DNA of 64,000 nt from Methylococcaceae bacterium (GTDB lineage: Bacteria > Pseudomonadota > Gammaproteobacteria > Methylococcales > Methylomonadaceae). The stretch lies in contig SPJS01000064.1 in assembly GCA_006844705.1 (NCBI GenBank), positions 62,001 to 126,000 of the forward strand, given 5' to 3'. Each line of letters opens with the position of its first letter. Position 1 is the stretch's first letter. Shown here piece after piece: positions 17,719 to 27,942 of the stretch. The notes beneath the pieces are model-generated. The model searched no databases, was not told the DNA's origin, and saw only the letters and a program-made list of their open reading frames with translations. The translations under genes were made by a program, and so were the position numbers.

Positions 17719-19404
17719 TTGTCCGGTGGCGCATCCGGTAGAATTCCCAAATCATTTATTGATGATCTGATTATACGGGTCGATATTGTCGATCTTATCG
17801 ACTCGTACCTTCCTTTAAAAAAATCGGGAAGCAATTATGTTGCCCGGTGCCCCTTTCATAACGAAAAAACACCAAGCTTTTCTGTCAGTCGCCAGAAGCA
17901 GTTTTATCATTGCTTTGGTTGTGGTGCTGGCGGCAATGCCATTAGTTTTTTGATGGAATTCAGTCATCTTGGTTTTGTTGAGGCCGTTGAAGATCTGGCT
18001 GGATTTTCTGGTGTGGATGTTCCGCGCGAAAGTGCAAAAGGGATGGGGGGGAGGCCGCAGAAGTCTACGAAATCATTAGATGATGTTTTTGCTGTTTTGA
18101 GCACAGTTTCGTCGTTTTATCAGCAACAACTTAAGGATTCGGAGCAGGGTCGGGAGGCAATCAAATACCTTAAGTTACGTGGTGTGTCAGGGGAAATGGC
18201 GCGAGATTATGTGATTGGTTTCGCGCCTGATCAATGGGATGCACTGATCAAGCAGTTCGACAGAGCAGCGCTGCGTTCGGCGGGCATGTTGAGTTCAAAT
18301 GATTCTGGTCGGGAATATGATCGCTTCAGAGGGCGGTTGATGTTTCCGATCAGGGATAGGCGTGGTCGGGTCATTGGGTTTGGTGGTCGAGTGATGGGGG
18401 AAGGGCAGCCTAAATACCTTAACTCTCCTGAAACAGATGTTTTTGTTAAAGGGCGAGAAGTATATGGATTGTTTGAGCTGCTTAAACAGAATGGCAAGCC
18501 GCAGAGGATTATTATTGTTGAAGGGTACATGGATGTTATCTCTCTCGCCCAATTTGGAATCAAAAATGTAGTGGCAACGCTTGGGACAGCAACGACAAAA
18601 GATCATCTGAGTTTATTGTTTCGGTTTACAAATGAGTTGGTGTTTTGTTTCGATGGAGATAATGCCGGGAGACAAGCGGCTTGGCGTGCAATAGAGGTGG
18701 CCCTTTCTTCTCTGGGTGGAAGGCGATTGGTGAAAGTGTTCACCTTGCCTCAGGAGCATGACCCGGATACATTGGTTAGGCAGGTGGGGGCGGATGAATT
18801 TAACCGCCAGGTGGAAGGTGCAGAAAGTCTTTCTGGCTACTTTTTCAGGCGAGTGACTGAGCAATTGAATATTGAGTCGATCGAAAGTAAGGCGCGAGTC
18901 GTTGATGAGGCTGAGCAGTTTTTGCGGGTCATGCCAAATGGATTGGCAAAAGAAATGATGCAAAAACAATTGTTTGAAAAGACTCAGTTGGTTGGTGTAG
19001 GCGCGGATGATGCTTCTCACGTAGGCAACAAAAGACAATTAAAGCGCACGCCATTAAGGGTCGTTATGGCTTTGCTGGTGCAAAACCCTGAGTTGATAAA
19101 TGAGGTGGCTGCACATGAGGTCAACTGGAATGAGTGCAGCTTTAGTGGCAAGGAGTTATTGCTAAAGCTCCTTGCCAAGATTGAGAGTGAAGCCCCGGAG
19201 AATGCAGCTATGTTGCTGGAGAAATATAGAGGGACTGAAGATGAAATGTTAATTAGCAAGTTGGCTGTGTTTGAGGTGTCACCGTTTGAAAATGAGGGTT
19301 TTAATGAGGAGGCTGAATTTAATGGAGCGCTGCAGCGAGTAGTGAGTCAGGGAAAGCAACTTTTTTTTAATGAATTAATTGAGAAAAAATTGTCAAAAAA
19401 ATAA
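17719..19404 (+). CDS. dnaG: DNA primase
   Basis: DnaG makes RNA primers at the replication fork. The 561-residue protein has the CHC2 zinc finger with C44, H47, C65 and C68, the Toprim core with IIIVEGYMDVISLAQFG and LVFCFDGDNAGRQAAWRA, and a diverged C-terminal helicase-binding domain rich in charged residues. The start is a TTG at 17719 preceded by GGGGAGC, three bases after the yqeY stop. Relative to E. coli the zinc ligands are shifted by four residues, consistent with this slightly long N-terminus. Confidence 0.96.
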   Translation: MSGGASGRIPKSFIDDLIIRVDIVDLIDSYLPLKKSGSNYVARCPFHNEKTPSFSVSRQKQFYHCFGCGAGGNAISFLMEFSHLGFVEAVEDLAGFSGVDVPRESAKGMGGRPQKSTKSLDDVFAVLSTVSSFYQQQLKDSEQGREAIKYLKLRGVSGEMARDYVIGFAPDQWDALIKQFDRAALRSAGMLSSNDSGREYDRFRGRLMFPIRDRRGRVIGFGGRVMGEGQPKYLNSPETDVFVKGREVYGLFELLKQNGKPQRIIIVEGYMDVISLAQFGIKNVVATLGTATTKDHLSLLFRFTNELVFCFDGDNAGRQAAWRAIEVALSSLGGRRLVKVFTLPQEHDPDTLVRQVGADEFNRQVEGAESLSGYFFRRVTEQLNIESIESKARVVDEAEQFLRVMPNGLAKEMMQKQLFEKTQLVGVGADDASHVGNKRQLKRTPLRVVMALLVQNPELINEVAAHEVNWNECSFSGKELLLKLLAKIESEAPENAAMLLEKYRGTEDEMLISKLAVFEVSPFENEGFNEEAEFNGALQRVVSQGKQLFFNELIEKKLSKK

Positions 19405-19553
19405 ATTTTTTTTATTGAGTTTGGTGAGCATGAAGAGACAAATAAATTAATTTTGGATTTATTGTCTTAGATAAATACTAAAGAAGTATAGAAAGCTAGA
19501 GTATTGGTGTTATAATGACCTGTTAACCGGATAATTTTCTTTATGAGCGAGAG

Positions 19554-21353
19554 ATGAATCAAGAGCAACAACAATCCCAATTGAAACAACTGATTGCAAA
19601 AGGTAAGCAACAAGGCTATTTGACTTATGCAGAAGTAAATGATCATTTGCCAAATGACATTGTTGACCCGGATCAGATTGAAGATATCATTGGCATGATC
19701 AATGATATGGGGATTCAGGTGCATGAAGTGGCGCCTGATGACGATTCGCTCATGAATTCTGATGCTACAGTTAGTGCAGACGATGAAGATGCTGAAGAGG
19801 TCGCTGCTTTGGCATCAGTGGATAGCGAATTTGGTAGAACGACTGACCCAGTAAGAATGTACATGCGGGAAATGGGGTCTGTTGAATTGCTTACGCGTAA
19901 TGAAGAATTAAGTATTGCCAAGCGTATTGAAGCAGGACAACAACAAATTATTGAAGGCTTGTCCAGATCAGGTTATATCCTTACCTTTTTTATTGACTCA
20001 TTTGATAAAGTTATAGAAGAAGACTCTGGAATCCGTTTAAATGACATGGTCAGTGGATTTGTCGATTACTCAGAAGATGATTCAGAGATAAGCGCTGAAA
20101 ATAATAAGGATGATTCTTCAGAGGAAGAAGAAAGCAAAACGCTGGATTACGAAGAAGTCAAAGAAAAAGTTGATGTGCTGAGAGCCAATCTTGATGTATT
20201 AAGAGCAAGCATTAAGAAAAACGGGTATGCACACAGCAAGTCAGAACAGATTTTTAATGAGATTGCTGCTGTTTTTGGTGAGTTCAAGTGGACTCCTCAA
20301 TTTTTGAAGCTGATGGCCAGCATGTCTGCAGAGTTGACTAATGAAATTCGTATCAGGGAAAAAATTATTCTCGACATTTGCGTGAAAAAAGCAAAAATGT
20401 CCAAAAAAGAGTTCATTACATCGTTTGCTGAAAATGAAGCAAGCTCTGCATGGCTGGATAAACATCTTGGCAATGGGAAAGCTTATGCCGAAATATTAAA
20501 ACAACATGAGAGCGAAATCAGACTGGCGCAAAATGGGCTGTCAGAAATCGAGAAAATTCATCAATTAAATATTTCATCGATTAAAGATATTAATCGTCGT
20601 ATTTCGATAGGTGAGGCTAAGGCGCGCCGAGCGAAAAAAGAAATGATTGAAGCTAATTTAAGGCTGGTAATTTCTATCGCAAAAAAATACACCAATCGAG
20701 GGCTGCAATTTCTTGATCTAATCCAGGAAGGTAATATCGGGTTGATGAAAGCAGTGGATAAATTTGAATATCGTCGAGGTTACAAATTCTCAACGTATGC
20801 AACGTGGTGGATCAGGCAGGCGATTACACGTTCAATTGCTGACCAGGCGAGAACCATCAGAATTCCTGTGCATATGATTGAAACAATCAATAAATTGAAT
20901 CGTGTTTCCAGGCAAATATTGCAGGAAAAGGGACGTGAAGCCTTGCCTGAAGAGCTGGCAGAGCGCATGGATATGCCGGAAGACAAAGTTCGAAAAGTGT
21001 TAAAAATAGCGAAAGAGCCTATTTCCATGGAAACTCCGATTGGTGATGACGAAGATTCGCATCTTGGGGATTTTATCGAGGATGCCAAGGTGTTATCTCC
21101 AGTGGAATCTGCTACCATTGCTGGCCTTCGTGAATCGACCCAAAACGTCTTGGCTGGATTGACCGCACGTGAGGCAAAAGTATTACGGATGCGTTTTGGT
21201 ATTAATATGAACACTGATCATACTTTGGAAGAAGTTGGTAAGCAGTTTGATGTGACACGCGAACGTATTCGTCAAATTGAAGCGAAGGCGTTAAGAAAAT
21301 TGCGGCATCCTTCTCGTTCGGAGCAGTTACGTTGTTTTCTTGATGGGGAATAA
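19554..21353 (+). CDS. rpoD: RNA polymerase sigma-70 factor RpoD
   Basis: This is the primary sigma factor, 599 residues. Region 1.1 is followed by region 1.2 ([21 protein letters not shown]), a non-conserved acidic insert about 160-215 ([10 protein letters not shown]) and regions 2.1-2.4 ([23 protein letters not shown], then [15 protein letters not shown]). Regions 3 and 4 follow, ending with helix-turn-helix 4.2 ([20 protein letters not shown]) and [12 protein letters not shown]. It is the last gene of the operon; a TATAAT at 19511-19516 within the 150-bp gap to dnaG suggests an additional internal promoter, without a clear -35. Confidence 0.97.
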   Translation: MNQEQQQSQLKQLIAKGKQQGYLTYAEVNDHLPNDIVDPDQIEDIIGMINDMGIQVHEVAPDDDSLMNSDATVSADDEDAEEVAALASVDSEFGRTTDPVRMYMREMGSVELLTRNEELSIAKRIEAGQQQIIEGLSRSGYILTFFIDSFDKVIEEDSGIRLNDMVSGFVDYSEDDSEISAENNKDDSSEEEESKTLDYEEVKEKVDVLRANLDVLRASIKKNGYAHSKSEQIFNEIAAVFGEFKWTPQFLKLMASMSAELTNEIRIREKIILDICVKKAKMSKKEFITSFAENEASSAWLDKHLGNGKAYAEILKQHESEIRLAQNGLSEIEKIHQLNISSIKDINRRISIGEAKARRAKKEMIEANLRLVISIAKKYTNRGLQFLDLIQEGNIGLMKAVDKFEYRRGYKFSTYATWWIRQAITRSIADQARTIRIPVHMIETINKLNRVSRQILQEKGREALPEELAERMDMPEDKVRKVLKIAKEPISMETPIGDDEDSHLGDFIEDAKVLSPVESATIAGLRESTQNVLAGLTAREAKVLRMRFGINMNTDHTLEEVGKQFDVTRERIRQIEAKALRKLRHPSRSEQLRCFLDGE

Positions 21354-21403
21354 GCCCTTATTTGCTGTGTATGTTTTAGTTTGAATGATCAATCTTTATT
21401 GCC

Positions 21404-21480
21404 GGGCCCTTAGCTCAGTTGGTTAGAGCATCCGACTCATAATCGGCAGGTCCCCAGTTCGAGTCTGGGAGGGCCCACCA
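21404..21480 (+). tRNA. ileX: tRNA-Ile2 (anticodon CAT, lysidine-modified); tRNA-Met possible
   Basis: The 77-nt cloverleaf has acceptor GGGCCCT pairing with AGGGCCC, D arm GCTC/GAGC, anticodon loop CTCATAA, T arm CCCAG/CTGGG and an encoded CCA end. CAT anticodons belong to Met or Ile2. The acceptor stem with C4-G69 and C5-G68 and the overall sequence resemble the minor isoleucine tRNA whose C34 is changed to lysidine by TilS, more than elongator tRNA-Met. Positions 27-43 appear as a T-C mismatch. It lies between rpoD and metK. Confidence 0.85.
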
Positions 21481-21542
21481 TCATTGAAACCTGAAAAATT
21501 CAGTCTATTCTATTAATAATTTATCTCCGGAGGTTATATCAA

Positions 21543-22703
21543 GTGAGCGGTAATTATATTTTTACGTCAGAGTCAGTATCCGAAGGTCATCCGGATAAAA
21601 TGGCGGATCAAATTTCTGATGGCATTGTTGATGCTCTACTATCTGAGGATCCAACGTCTAGAATTGCCTGTGAAACTATGGTTAAAACAGGGATGGTTGT
21701 CCTGGCAGGGGAAATTACTACGAACGCAGTTATTGATGCTGAGGAGATTGTCAGGGACATTGCTTGTTCTATTGGTTATGACAATGGTGATGTTGGCTTT
21801 GATGGTCAAACCTGCGCGGTGTTAAATGCAATCGGCAAGCAATCGCCTGATATTGCTATGGGTGTGGATGATTCTGAAGATCATGAGCAAGGTGCTGGAG
21901 ACCAGGGCTTGATGTTTGGTTATGCAAGCAATGAAACTGATGTTTTGATGCCAGCTCCAATTACCTATTCCCACCGGTTGGTTGAACGCCAAGCGGAAAT
22001 TCGCAAAAACGGGACTTTGCCCTGGCTGCGTCCTGATGCGAAAAGTCAGGTGACTTTCCGTTATGAAAATCATAAACCGGTGGCCATTGATGCCGTCGTA
22101 TTATCTACGCAGCACTCACCAGATGTTGGCGGTAAGCAGCTTGAAGAAGCGGTTATGGATGAAATTATTATTCCTACACTGCCTAAAGAATGGTTGCATG
22201 CAGATACCAAGTTTTTTATTAATCCAACGGGCCAATTCATAATAGGTGGTCCTGTTGGTGATTGCGGCTTAACTGGTCGAAAAATCATTGTCGATACTTA
22301 TGGCGGCATGGCGCGTCACGGTGGCGGTGCGTTTTCAGGTAAGGATCCGTCCAAGGTGGATCGTTCGGCTGCTTATATGGCGCGTTATGTGGCGAAAAAT
22401 ATTGTTGCTGCCGGATTGGCTGAACGTTGTGAAGTCCAGGTGTCTTATGCAATTGGTGTGGCAGAACCCACGTCCATCAGTGTGGAAACCTTCGGTACCG
22501 GCAAGCTGGATGAAGAGAAGTTGACTGCCATTATCAGAGAACATTTTGATTTGAGGCCTAAAGGCTTGATAGCGCAGTTAGATTTGTTAAAACCAATTTA
22601 TCGGCCCACCTCGGCCTATGGGCATTTTGGACGTACTGAAGATAGTTTTAGCTGGGAAAAAACCGATAAGGTTGAAGCCTTAAAAAATTCTGCAGATATT
22701 TAA
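21543..22703 (+). CDS. metK: S-adenosylmethionine synthetase
   Basis: MetK makes S-adenosylmethionine from methionine and ATP. The 386-residue protein has [15 protein letters not shown] at the N-terminus, the loop [12 protein letters not shown], and [19 protein letters not shown], all standard. The start is GTG at 21543 with CCGGAGG nine bases upstream. It is followed within 16 bp by ahcY, so synthesis of SAM and recycling of its by-product are coexpressed. I see no SAM riboswitch in the leader. Confidence 0.97.
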   Translation: MSGNYIFTSESVSEGHPDKMADQISDGIVDALLSEDPTSRIACETMVKTGMVVLAGEITTNAVIDAEEIVRDIACSIGYDNGDVGFDGQTCAVLNAIGKQSPDIAMGVDDSEDHEQGAGDQGLMFGYASNETDVLMPAPITYSHRLVERQAEIRKNGTLPWLRPDAKSQVTFRYENHKPVAIDAVVLSTQHSPDVGGKQLEEAVMDEIIIPTLPKEWLHADTKFFINPTGQFIIGGPVGDCGLTGRKIIVDTYGGMARHGGGAFSGKDPSKVDRSAAYMARYVAKNIVAAGLAERCEVQVSYAIGVAEPTSISVETFGTGKLDEEKLTAIIREHFDLRPKGLIAQLDLLKPIYRPTSAYGHFGRTEDSFSWEKTDKVEALKNSADI

Positions 22704-22719
22704 TTAAATGGGATCAAAC

Positions 22720-24036
22720 ATGAGCACAAACACTGTGGTAGACCTAGCTGTAGGTGATTATAAAATTGCCGATATTGCCCTGTCTGACTGGGGGCGTAAA
22801 GAAGTCCAGATCGCTGAAACAGAAATGCCAGGCCTGATGGCATTGCGTGCGGAATATGGTGAGCAAAAGCCGTTACAGGGTGCAAGGATTGCGGGTTGTT
22901 TGCATATGACGATTCAGACAGCCGTGTTGATCGAGACGTTGACAACATTAGGCGCAGAGGTCAGGTGGTCATCATGCAATATTTTTTCAACCCAGGATCA
23001 TGCTGCCGCCGCAATGGCAGCAGCTGGAATTCCGGTGTTTGCCTGGAAAGGAGAAACGGAAGAAGAAGCGGAATGGTGTATTGAACAGACCATTATTGGA
23101 CCGAATGGCTGGCGTCCAAATATGATTCTGGATGATGGTGGTGATCTTACGGTGATGATGCATGAGAAATTTCCTGAGCTGATGGCAGATGTCAAAGGGA
23201 TTTCTGAAGAAACTACAACTGGCGTTTTGCGTTTATATGAAATGGTTACAAAAGGGACTTTAAAAGTTCCAGCATTCAATGTGAATGACTCAGTGACCAA
23301 ATCAAAATTTGACAATCTTTACGGCTGTCGAGAATCGTTGGTTGATGGTATCAAGCGTGCAACCGATGTTATGGTTGCAGGTAAAATTGCCGTTGTTTGT
23401 GGCTATGGTGATGTGGGTAAAGGCTGCGCACAATCTTTACGTGGCTTGGGTGCGACGGTATGGATTACTGAAATTGACCCGATCTGTGCTTTGCAGGCTT
23501 CAATGGAAGGCTACCGTGTCGTGACAATGGAAGCAGCAGCGCCAATGGCAAATATTTTTGTGACGGCGACAGGCAACTTTAACGTGATTACGCATGACCA
23601 TATGGCGGCGATGAAGGATCAAGCTATTGTCTGTAATATAGGTCACTTTGATTCTGAAATTGAAATTGCTAAACTGCGTCAATATCAATGGGAAAACATT
23701 AAGCCACAAGTGGATCACGTTATTTTTCCTGACGGTAAGCGCTTAATCGTTTTGGCAGAAGGTCGTTTGGTGAATCTTGGTTGTGCGACCGGGCATCCAA
23801 GTTTTGTTATGTCGAATTCATTCTGTAACCAGGTATTAGCGCAAATTGAGCTGTGGGAAAATGCAAGCGAGTATGACAAGCAAGTTTATATTTTGCCTAA
23901 GAAACTGGATGAAAAAGTGGCGCGTTCACATCTGGCTCAATTGGGTGTGCATCTGACTGAGTTGACGCAAGAACAGGCTGACTATATTAATGTTGCTGTC
24001 GATGGGCCATATAAGCCGGAACATTATCGTTACTAA
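22720..24036 (+). CDS. ahcY: Adenosylhomocysteinase
   Basis: AhcY hydrolyses S-adenosylhomocysteine to adenosine and homocysteine using tightly bound NAD. The 438-residue protein carries [26 protein letters not shown] sequence around residue 187, the Rossmann motif [17 protein letters not shown] and the C-terminal KPEHYRY. Two in-frame ATGs exist (22708 and 22720); the second has GGGA eight bases upstream and is preferred. Use of AhcY rather than the Pfs/LuxS route separates this organism from enterics. Confidence 0.95.
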   Translation: MSTNTVVDLAVGDYKIADIALSDWGRKEVQIAETEMPGLMALRAEYGEQKPLQGARIAGCLHMTIQTAVLIETLTTLGAEVRWSSCNIFSTQDHAAAAMAAAGIPVFAWKGETEEEAEWCIEQTIIGPNGWRPNMILDDGGDLTVMMHEKFPELMADVKGISEETTTGVLRLYEMVTKGTLKVPAFNVNDSVTKSKFDNLYGCRESLVDGIKRATDVMVAGKIAVVCGYGDVGKGCAQSLRGLGATVWITEIDPICALQASMEGYRVVTMEAAAPMANIFVTATGNFNVITHDHMAAMKDQAIVCNIGHFDSEIEIAKLRQYQWENIKPQVDHVIFPDGKRLIVLAEGRLVNLGCATGHPSFVMSNSFCNQVLAQIELWENASEYDKQVYILPKKLDEKVARSHLAQLGVHLTELTQEQADYINVAVDGPYKPEHYRY

Positions 24037-24061
24037 TCAGTCGCATTACTCGGTAGGATAA

Positions 24062-24089
24062 AAAAGGAGCTTCAAGCTCCTTTTTTTTT
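24062..24089 (+). terminator. Rho-independent terminator after ahcY
   Basis: The stem AGGAGCT/AGCTCCT with a 3-nt loop is followed by nine T residues and preceded by an A-run, ending 13 bp before rsmE. It is likely bidirectional in form but serves the metK-ahcY transcript. Confidence 0.9.
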
Positions 24090-24102
24090 GAATGGATAAA
24101 GG

Positions 24103-24837
24103 ATGAGAATTTCCCGATTATTTGTTGATATAGCGCTGGAAACAGGCATGAATGTTGATTTGCCTGAAGATGCTGCGCATTATGTGAGAACAGTCCTTCG
24201 CTTGAAAAAAGAGCAGAAAATCACGTTATTCAATGGAAATGGAGGAGAATATTTTGCTCAGTTTACGCTGGTTAGCAAAAAAATGGTGACAGTTCATGTG
24301 GAAAGCTTTGTGGCGCGTAGCGTCGAATCACCATTAAATATAGTCATAGGCATGGGGATTTCGCGTGGAGACAGAATGGACTGGTCGATACAAAAGGCAG
24401 TGGAGTCAGGTGCTCATCGAATTATTCCATTGTTTACCGATCATTGCGTTATTAAAATCAATGCGGAAAAGCAACAGCAGCGTTGTAAACATTGGCAAGC
24501 CATAATTCAGCATGCAACAGAGCAGTCAGGGCGTACAATACTGCCCAGGCTTGATGATTGTCAGCAATTAAAAAACTGGGTGGTTGGAAGACCGTTAGGA
24601 CTGAAACTATTTCTTGACCCGTATGCAAAGAAAACAATGCCTGATATGGTATGTGAAGACCAAACAGTGACTCTATTGACGGGGCCTGAAGGCGGATTTT
24701 CAGAGGCGGAACGAGAATTAGCTATAGCGAGTGGATTTATTCCGGTAAAAATGGGGCCACGTATTTTGCGTACAGAAACAGCAGTACTTTCGGCAATTGC
24801 TGTCGCACAAACATTGTGGGGAGATTTTAGGCGGTGA
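24103..24837 (+). CDS. rsmE: 16S rRNA (uracil(1498)-N(3))-methyltransferase
   Basis: RsmE methylates U1498 of 16S rRNA with SAM. The 244-residue SPOUT-family protein shows the N-terminal PUA-like segment (HYVRTVLRLKKEQKITLFNGNGGEY), GMGISRGDRMDWSIQKAVESG, and the knot motif LLTGPEGGFSEAERE followed by MGPRILRTETA. Its stop overlaps the GTG start of the CPBP gene by four bases. Confidence 0.95.
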   Translation: MRISRLFVDIALETGMNVDLPEDAAHYVRTVLRLKKEQKITLFNGNGGEYFAQFTLVSKKMVTVHVESFVARSVESPLNIVIGMGISRGDRMDWSIQKAVESGAHRIIPLFTDHCVIKINAEKQQQRCKHWQAIIQHATEQSGRTILPRLDDCQQLKNWVVGRPLGLKLFLDPYAKKTMPDMVCEDQTVTLLTGPEGGFSEAERELAIASGFIPVKMGPRILRTETAVLSAIAVAQTLWGDFRR

Positions 24838-25709
24838 AGATAGTCGGATATGGCTTGTTGCCGTTATTTATTCTGCTGATACTGGCCAGCGTCGCCTGCG
24901 TATTGGGGTATGTGATTTTAATGGGCGCGGGTGATGTGGTTGAAGCACGCAAATTGATCAGCAAAGTTACGCTGGTATTACTGGTTCTTTGTATTTTTCC
25001 AGTCAGAAAATGGCTAGGCTTAACCTGGTCGGATCTCGGATTTGCCCGTGTTGCCGATTTTTTCAAGCAAATGGGATGGGGGCTGTTACTGGGGATAGCT
25101 ACATTGTTGCCTGTGCTAATTGCGTTGTACGGGTTAGATATCCATGTATGGGATGAAGCCCGGGAATGGAGTTTTGGGAAAGCGGCCAGTCGCATTGTTG
25201 TTGCCCTTTTACTTGCGCTATTAATTTCATTTGCCGAAGAACCTTTATTTCGCGGTACGTTGTTAAATGGCTTGGGACGAAAGATGCCGATGATTTCCGC
25301 AATCGTCATCAGCTCGATTTACTATGCTGCACTACATTTTCTGAAGGGCAAAACAGACGTTCCTTATGAAGAAATTACGATTATGACCGGTTTTGAATTG
25401 ATGCTGGAAGCATTCGCCAACTGGCTAAACCCGGGAATAGTGTCAGCATTGCTGGCCTTGTTTGTGGTGGGCGTATTTCTGGCTATTATCAGAACCGAAT
25501 TCAAACAAAGCATGGGGGTCTGTGTGGGTTGTCATGCTGCCTGGGTGTGGCAGATAAAATCCAGCAAAACTTTTTTCAATACTGACCAGCATGCAGAATA
25601 CTATTACTTGGTCAGCAGCTATGATGGTGTGGTTGGCCCATTGGTAGCGGTCTGGCTAAGCTTGGCAATTGCGGTGTATTATCTGTGGAAAAAACGCATC
25701 AATCCCTGA
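24834..25709 (+). CDS. CPBP family intramembrane metalloprotease
   Basis: This 291-residue multispanning protein (about seven hydrophobic segments) has the motifs of CAAX-protease/bacteriocin-processing proteins: EEPLFRGTLL (EExxxR), then YYAALHF with the conserved histidine, and a late CHAAWVWQ. The GTG start overlaps rsmE, suggesting coupling. The 3' end overlaps that of yajQ on the other strand by 11 bp. The substrate is unknown. Confidence 0.85.
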   Translation: MKIVGYGLLPLFILLILASVACVLGYVILMGAGDVVEARKLISKVTLVLLVLCIFPVRKWLGLTWSDLGFARVADFFKQMGWGLLLGIATLLPVLIALYGLDIHVWDEAREWSFGKAASRIVVALLLALLISFAEEPLFRGTLLNGLGRKMPMISAIVISSIYYAALHFLKGKTDVPYEEITIMTGFELMLEAFANWLNPGIVSALLALFVVGVFLAIIRTEFKQSMGVCVGCHAAWVWQIKSSKTFFNTDQHAEYYYLVSSYDGVVGPLVAVWLSLAIAVYYLWKKRINP

Positions 25710-26181
25710 AGTTATTAAACTGCAAGGGCTGGCCGAAATCTTCTCCCTTTAACATTTGAATCGTTTGCTGTAAATCATCTCGTTTTTTACCGGTGATGCG
25801 CACCTTTTCTCCCTGAATTGATGCTTGTACTTTCATTTCTTTTTCCTTGATTGTTGTGACGATTTTTTTGCCCGTGGCCGTATCAATCCCCTGCTTTAAA
25901 GCAATACTTTGTTGGGCTGTTTTTCCTACAGTGTGGGGATTGTCTGATGCCAGACAGGCAACATCAATGCCGCGTTTAGTCATTTTTGAATACAGAATAG
26001 GCAGCATTTGCTGTAATTGAAATGTTGATTCTGCTTTCATTATGATGGCGTCCTCCTGTTGTTCAAAAAGAGCATTGGAGCCTTTGAAATCAAAGCGGGT
26101 AGAGACTTCACGGTTAGCCTGGTCGACGGCATTATCGACTTCGTGATTATCAAATTCAGAAACAATATCAAATGAAGGCAT
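25699..26181 (-). CDS. YajQ family cyclic-di-GMP-binding protein
   Basis: This 160-residue cytosolic protein has the family's two ferredoxin-like halves, beginning MPSFDIVSEFDNHEVDNAVDQA and containing STRFDFKGSN and VRITGKKRDDLQQTIQMLK. Members bind c-di-GMP and nucleic acids and act with transcription factors in Xanthomonas. In this window two c-di-GMP metabolising enzymes are encoded at 11-13 kb and 30.7-32.4 kb, but no direct linkage is implied. It is a single gene with its own promoter region shared divergently with the lipoprotein gene. Confidence 0.95.
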   Translation of the reverse strand: MPSFDIVSEFDNHEVDNAVDQANREVSTRFDFKGSNALFEQQEDAIIMKAESTFQLQQMLPILYSKMTKRGIDVACLASDNPHTVGKTAQQSIALKQGIDTATGKKIVTTIKEKEMKVQASIQGEKVRITGKKRDDLQQTIQMLKGEDFGQPLQFNNFRD

Positions 26182-26262
26182 GGTTTAAGTATCAGGAAAA
26201 AAGGGAATTAACTATAATTTTGTTAAACCTTTATTTCAATGCTTTTTTCAAACCTGAGAATA

Positions 26263-26943
26263 ATGCGCAGAAATTTTTCATATGTCCTTTTTTTTGTTTT
26301 GGCTTGCCTGATCAATGCCTGTTCTTCAAGTCCGGATGTAAAAGGACGAGAATTTGAGCTGGAATCGGTTGTCAAAAATGATATTGATCTGATCACTGAA
26401 GCACATCAGCAAGAAGTGTTCAAAGCGCTTAAACGATTGGCTATTAAATTGTATAAGCGTAACCCTGCAGAATGGAAAAAAGGCTTTCCCAGTCTTCAAG
26501 CTGCGGTAGATGACGTATCCAGTGGTGAATTTCCTGCCGTAAAAGGGAGGGTTAGTGTTGAATGTATCAGATTGGCATTTGATGAAAAATATTCTGGCGA
26601 TAGAGTGCGTGCATTGATTGCCGGTTTGCAGACTATGGTGTTGAAATCCTACAACGGAGACAGGAAATTTTATGTGTACAGTTTGCTTGATGCGCAAAAA
26701 TTGTACGATAGCGCACGCAATATCGAGCTTGCTTCCTGGCTGTTGCGCAACAAAAAAGACCAGGATGGAAACTGGTTATTATTGAGCTTGCAAGGGGATG
26801 GGGAGATTAACCTAAGTTTTGAGCGGCTGTTTGGCAAAATGATTCATTCCCAGGACATGATGGCCAAAATTATCGCGGACAGAAATCATCGGCAGATTAA
26901 GTACGTGATTCAAACCGTGGTGACTGCGTTCATTCCGATCTGA
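26263..26943 (+). CDS. Lipoprotein of unknown function
   Basis: This 226-residue protein has a lipoprotein signal: MRRNFSYV, a hydrophobic core and the lipobox LINAC with C20, followed by SSSPDVKG. Residue +2 after the cysteine is serine, so outer-membrane sorting is expected. The rest is mainly helical with LQAAVDDVSSGEFPAVKGR and a basic region; I recognise no domain. An upstream in-frame ATG (26239) lacks a ribosome site. It is divergent from yajQ and converges with the acyltransferase gene. Confidence 0.75.
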   Translation: MRRNFSYVLFFVLACLINACSSSPDVKGREFELESVVKNDIDLITEAHQQEVFKALKRLAIKLYKRNPAEWKKGFPSLQAAVDDVSSGEFPAVKGRVSVECIRLAFDEKYSGDRVRALIAGLQTMVLKSYNGDRKFYVYSLLDAQKLYDSARNIELASWLLRNKKDQDGNWLLLSLQGDGEINLSFERLFGKMIHSQDMMAKIIADRNHRQIKYVIQTVVTAFIPI

Positions 26944-26946
26944 AAA

Positions 26947-27942
26947 TCAATTGATAATCTCTTTTTTTAAAAAATGAGTTAAGCATATGGATGTGATGTA
27001 AGATGCGGGCAATATTATGGATAATGCAATTAACAAATTACCGTCAGCTAATCTTTTTGCGGGGCCCATAAAAAAAGGATGAAGACAATATAATGCCAAA
27101 CTCTGAGATGACATGAAACTAATAATTGTATTGGGCTTGAATGGAATTTTGATGGCTAAAACTAGTATCAACATAGAAATGAATACTAAAGAAGGTCTGG
27201 CATAAGTTGGGAGCGCGAATTTATTGATTTTAAAAAAACCAGAATCAACATAGATTGTCCAGTCGATAATGATCATTATCGTCGTAATAAATAAAATGAG
27301 ATAAATATACGTCTTAATTTTGAGATGATCTTTAGAGATTAAGTTGTGAATTAAAATGGCGGCAAATGGATAGGGAGTGAAATTTAGAATATTGTAATAT
27401 TTACAAGGGTAAAATTGGTCAACATTGACACAGTAAACAGGTAGAAAAAGTAACTGTAGAATACTGATTATAAAGAGAATGAGTATCAGCTGAGTATGTA
27501 GTGATTTTGATAGTTGAACAATTATTGACAAGATGATCAGGTTAATAAAAAAATAATAAATTGTGTTTCCACCCGACAAAACGTAATCAAAGGTTTTTGT
27601 AGCCTCCGTGGGGATTGTGTTAATAAATTCCCAGCCGTTGTTGGAAAAAATAGCCAGAAAAATAATCCAAAATAAAGCCACTTTGAAAAGTCTAAATAAA
27701 TAAGCAAAAAAATCCTTAAGTGACTTTTGTTTTTGATATAAAAAGAAATTGGAAATGATGAAGAAAACAGGCACGGCCAGCAGCAATATATAAAAAACAA
27801 AAATGTCTGATATTGCAAATGAATGGTGTAAAAATAAATTTTTATCAAATATTTTGGACGTTGAATAATAGCCTGTATGGGTAATTACAACGCATACAGA
27901 AAAAAATGCTCTGAGATAATCAATAGAATAAATGCGAGACAT
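26947..27942 (-). CDS. Acyltransferase family 3 membrane protein
   Basis: This 331-residue integral membrane protein has about ten hydrophobic segments and begins RIYSIDYLRAFFSVCVVITHTGYY, matching the DxLR...H signature of acyltransferase-3 (OafA/WecH-type) proteins that acylate surface sugars. Base composition is strikingly AT-rich (about 30% GC) compared with neighbours, suggesting recent acquisition. Its ATG overlaps the cca stop in a TAATG junction, so it is translated from the cca transcript. The acceptor is unknown. Confidence 0.8.
   Translation of the reverse strand: MSRIYSIDYLRAFFSVCVVITHTGYYSTSKIFDKNLFLHHSFAISDIFVFYILLLAVPVFFIISNFFLYQKQKSLKDFFAYLFRLFKVALFWIIFLAIFSNNGWEFINTIPTEATKTFDYVLSGGNTIYYFFINLIILSIIVQLSKSLHTQLILILFIISILQLLFLPVYCVNVDQFYPCKYYNILNFTPYPFAAILIHNLISKDHLKIKTYIYLILFITTIMIIIDWTIYVDSGFFKINKFALPTYARPSLVFISMLILVLAIKIPFKPNTIISFMSSQSLALYCLHPFFMGPAKRLADGNLLIALSIILPASYITSICLTHFLKKEIIN

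Noticed and set aside
21481..22720. SAM or SAH riboswitch upstream of metK or ahcY
   Set aside because: The metK leader after the tRNA is only about 60 bp and shows no riboswitch core, and ahcY begins 16 bp after metK.
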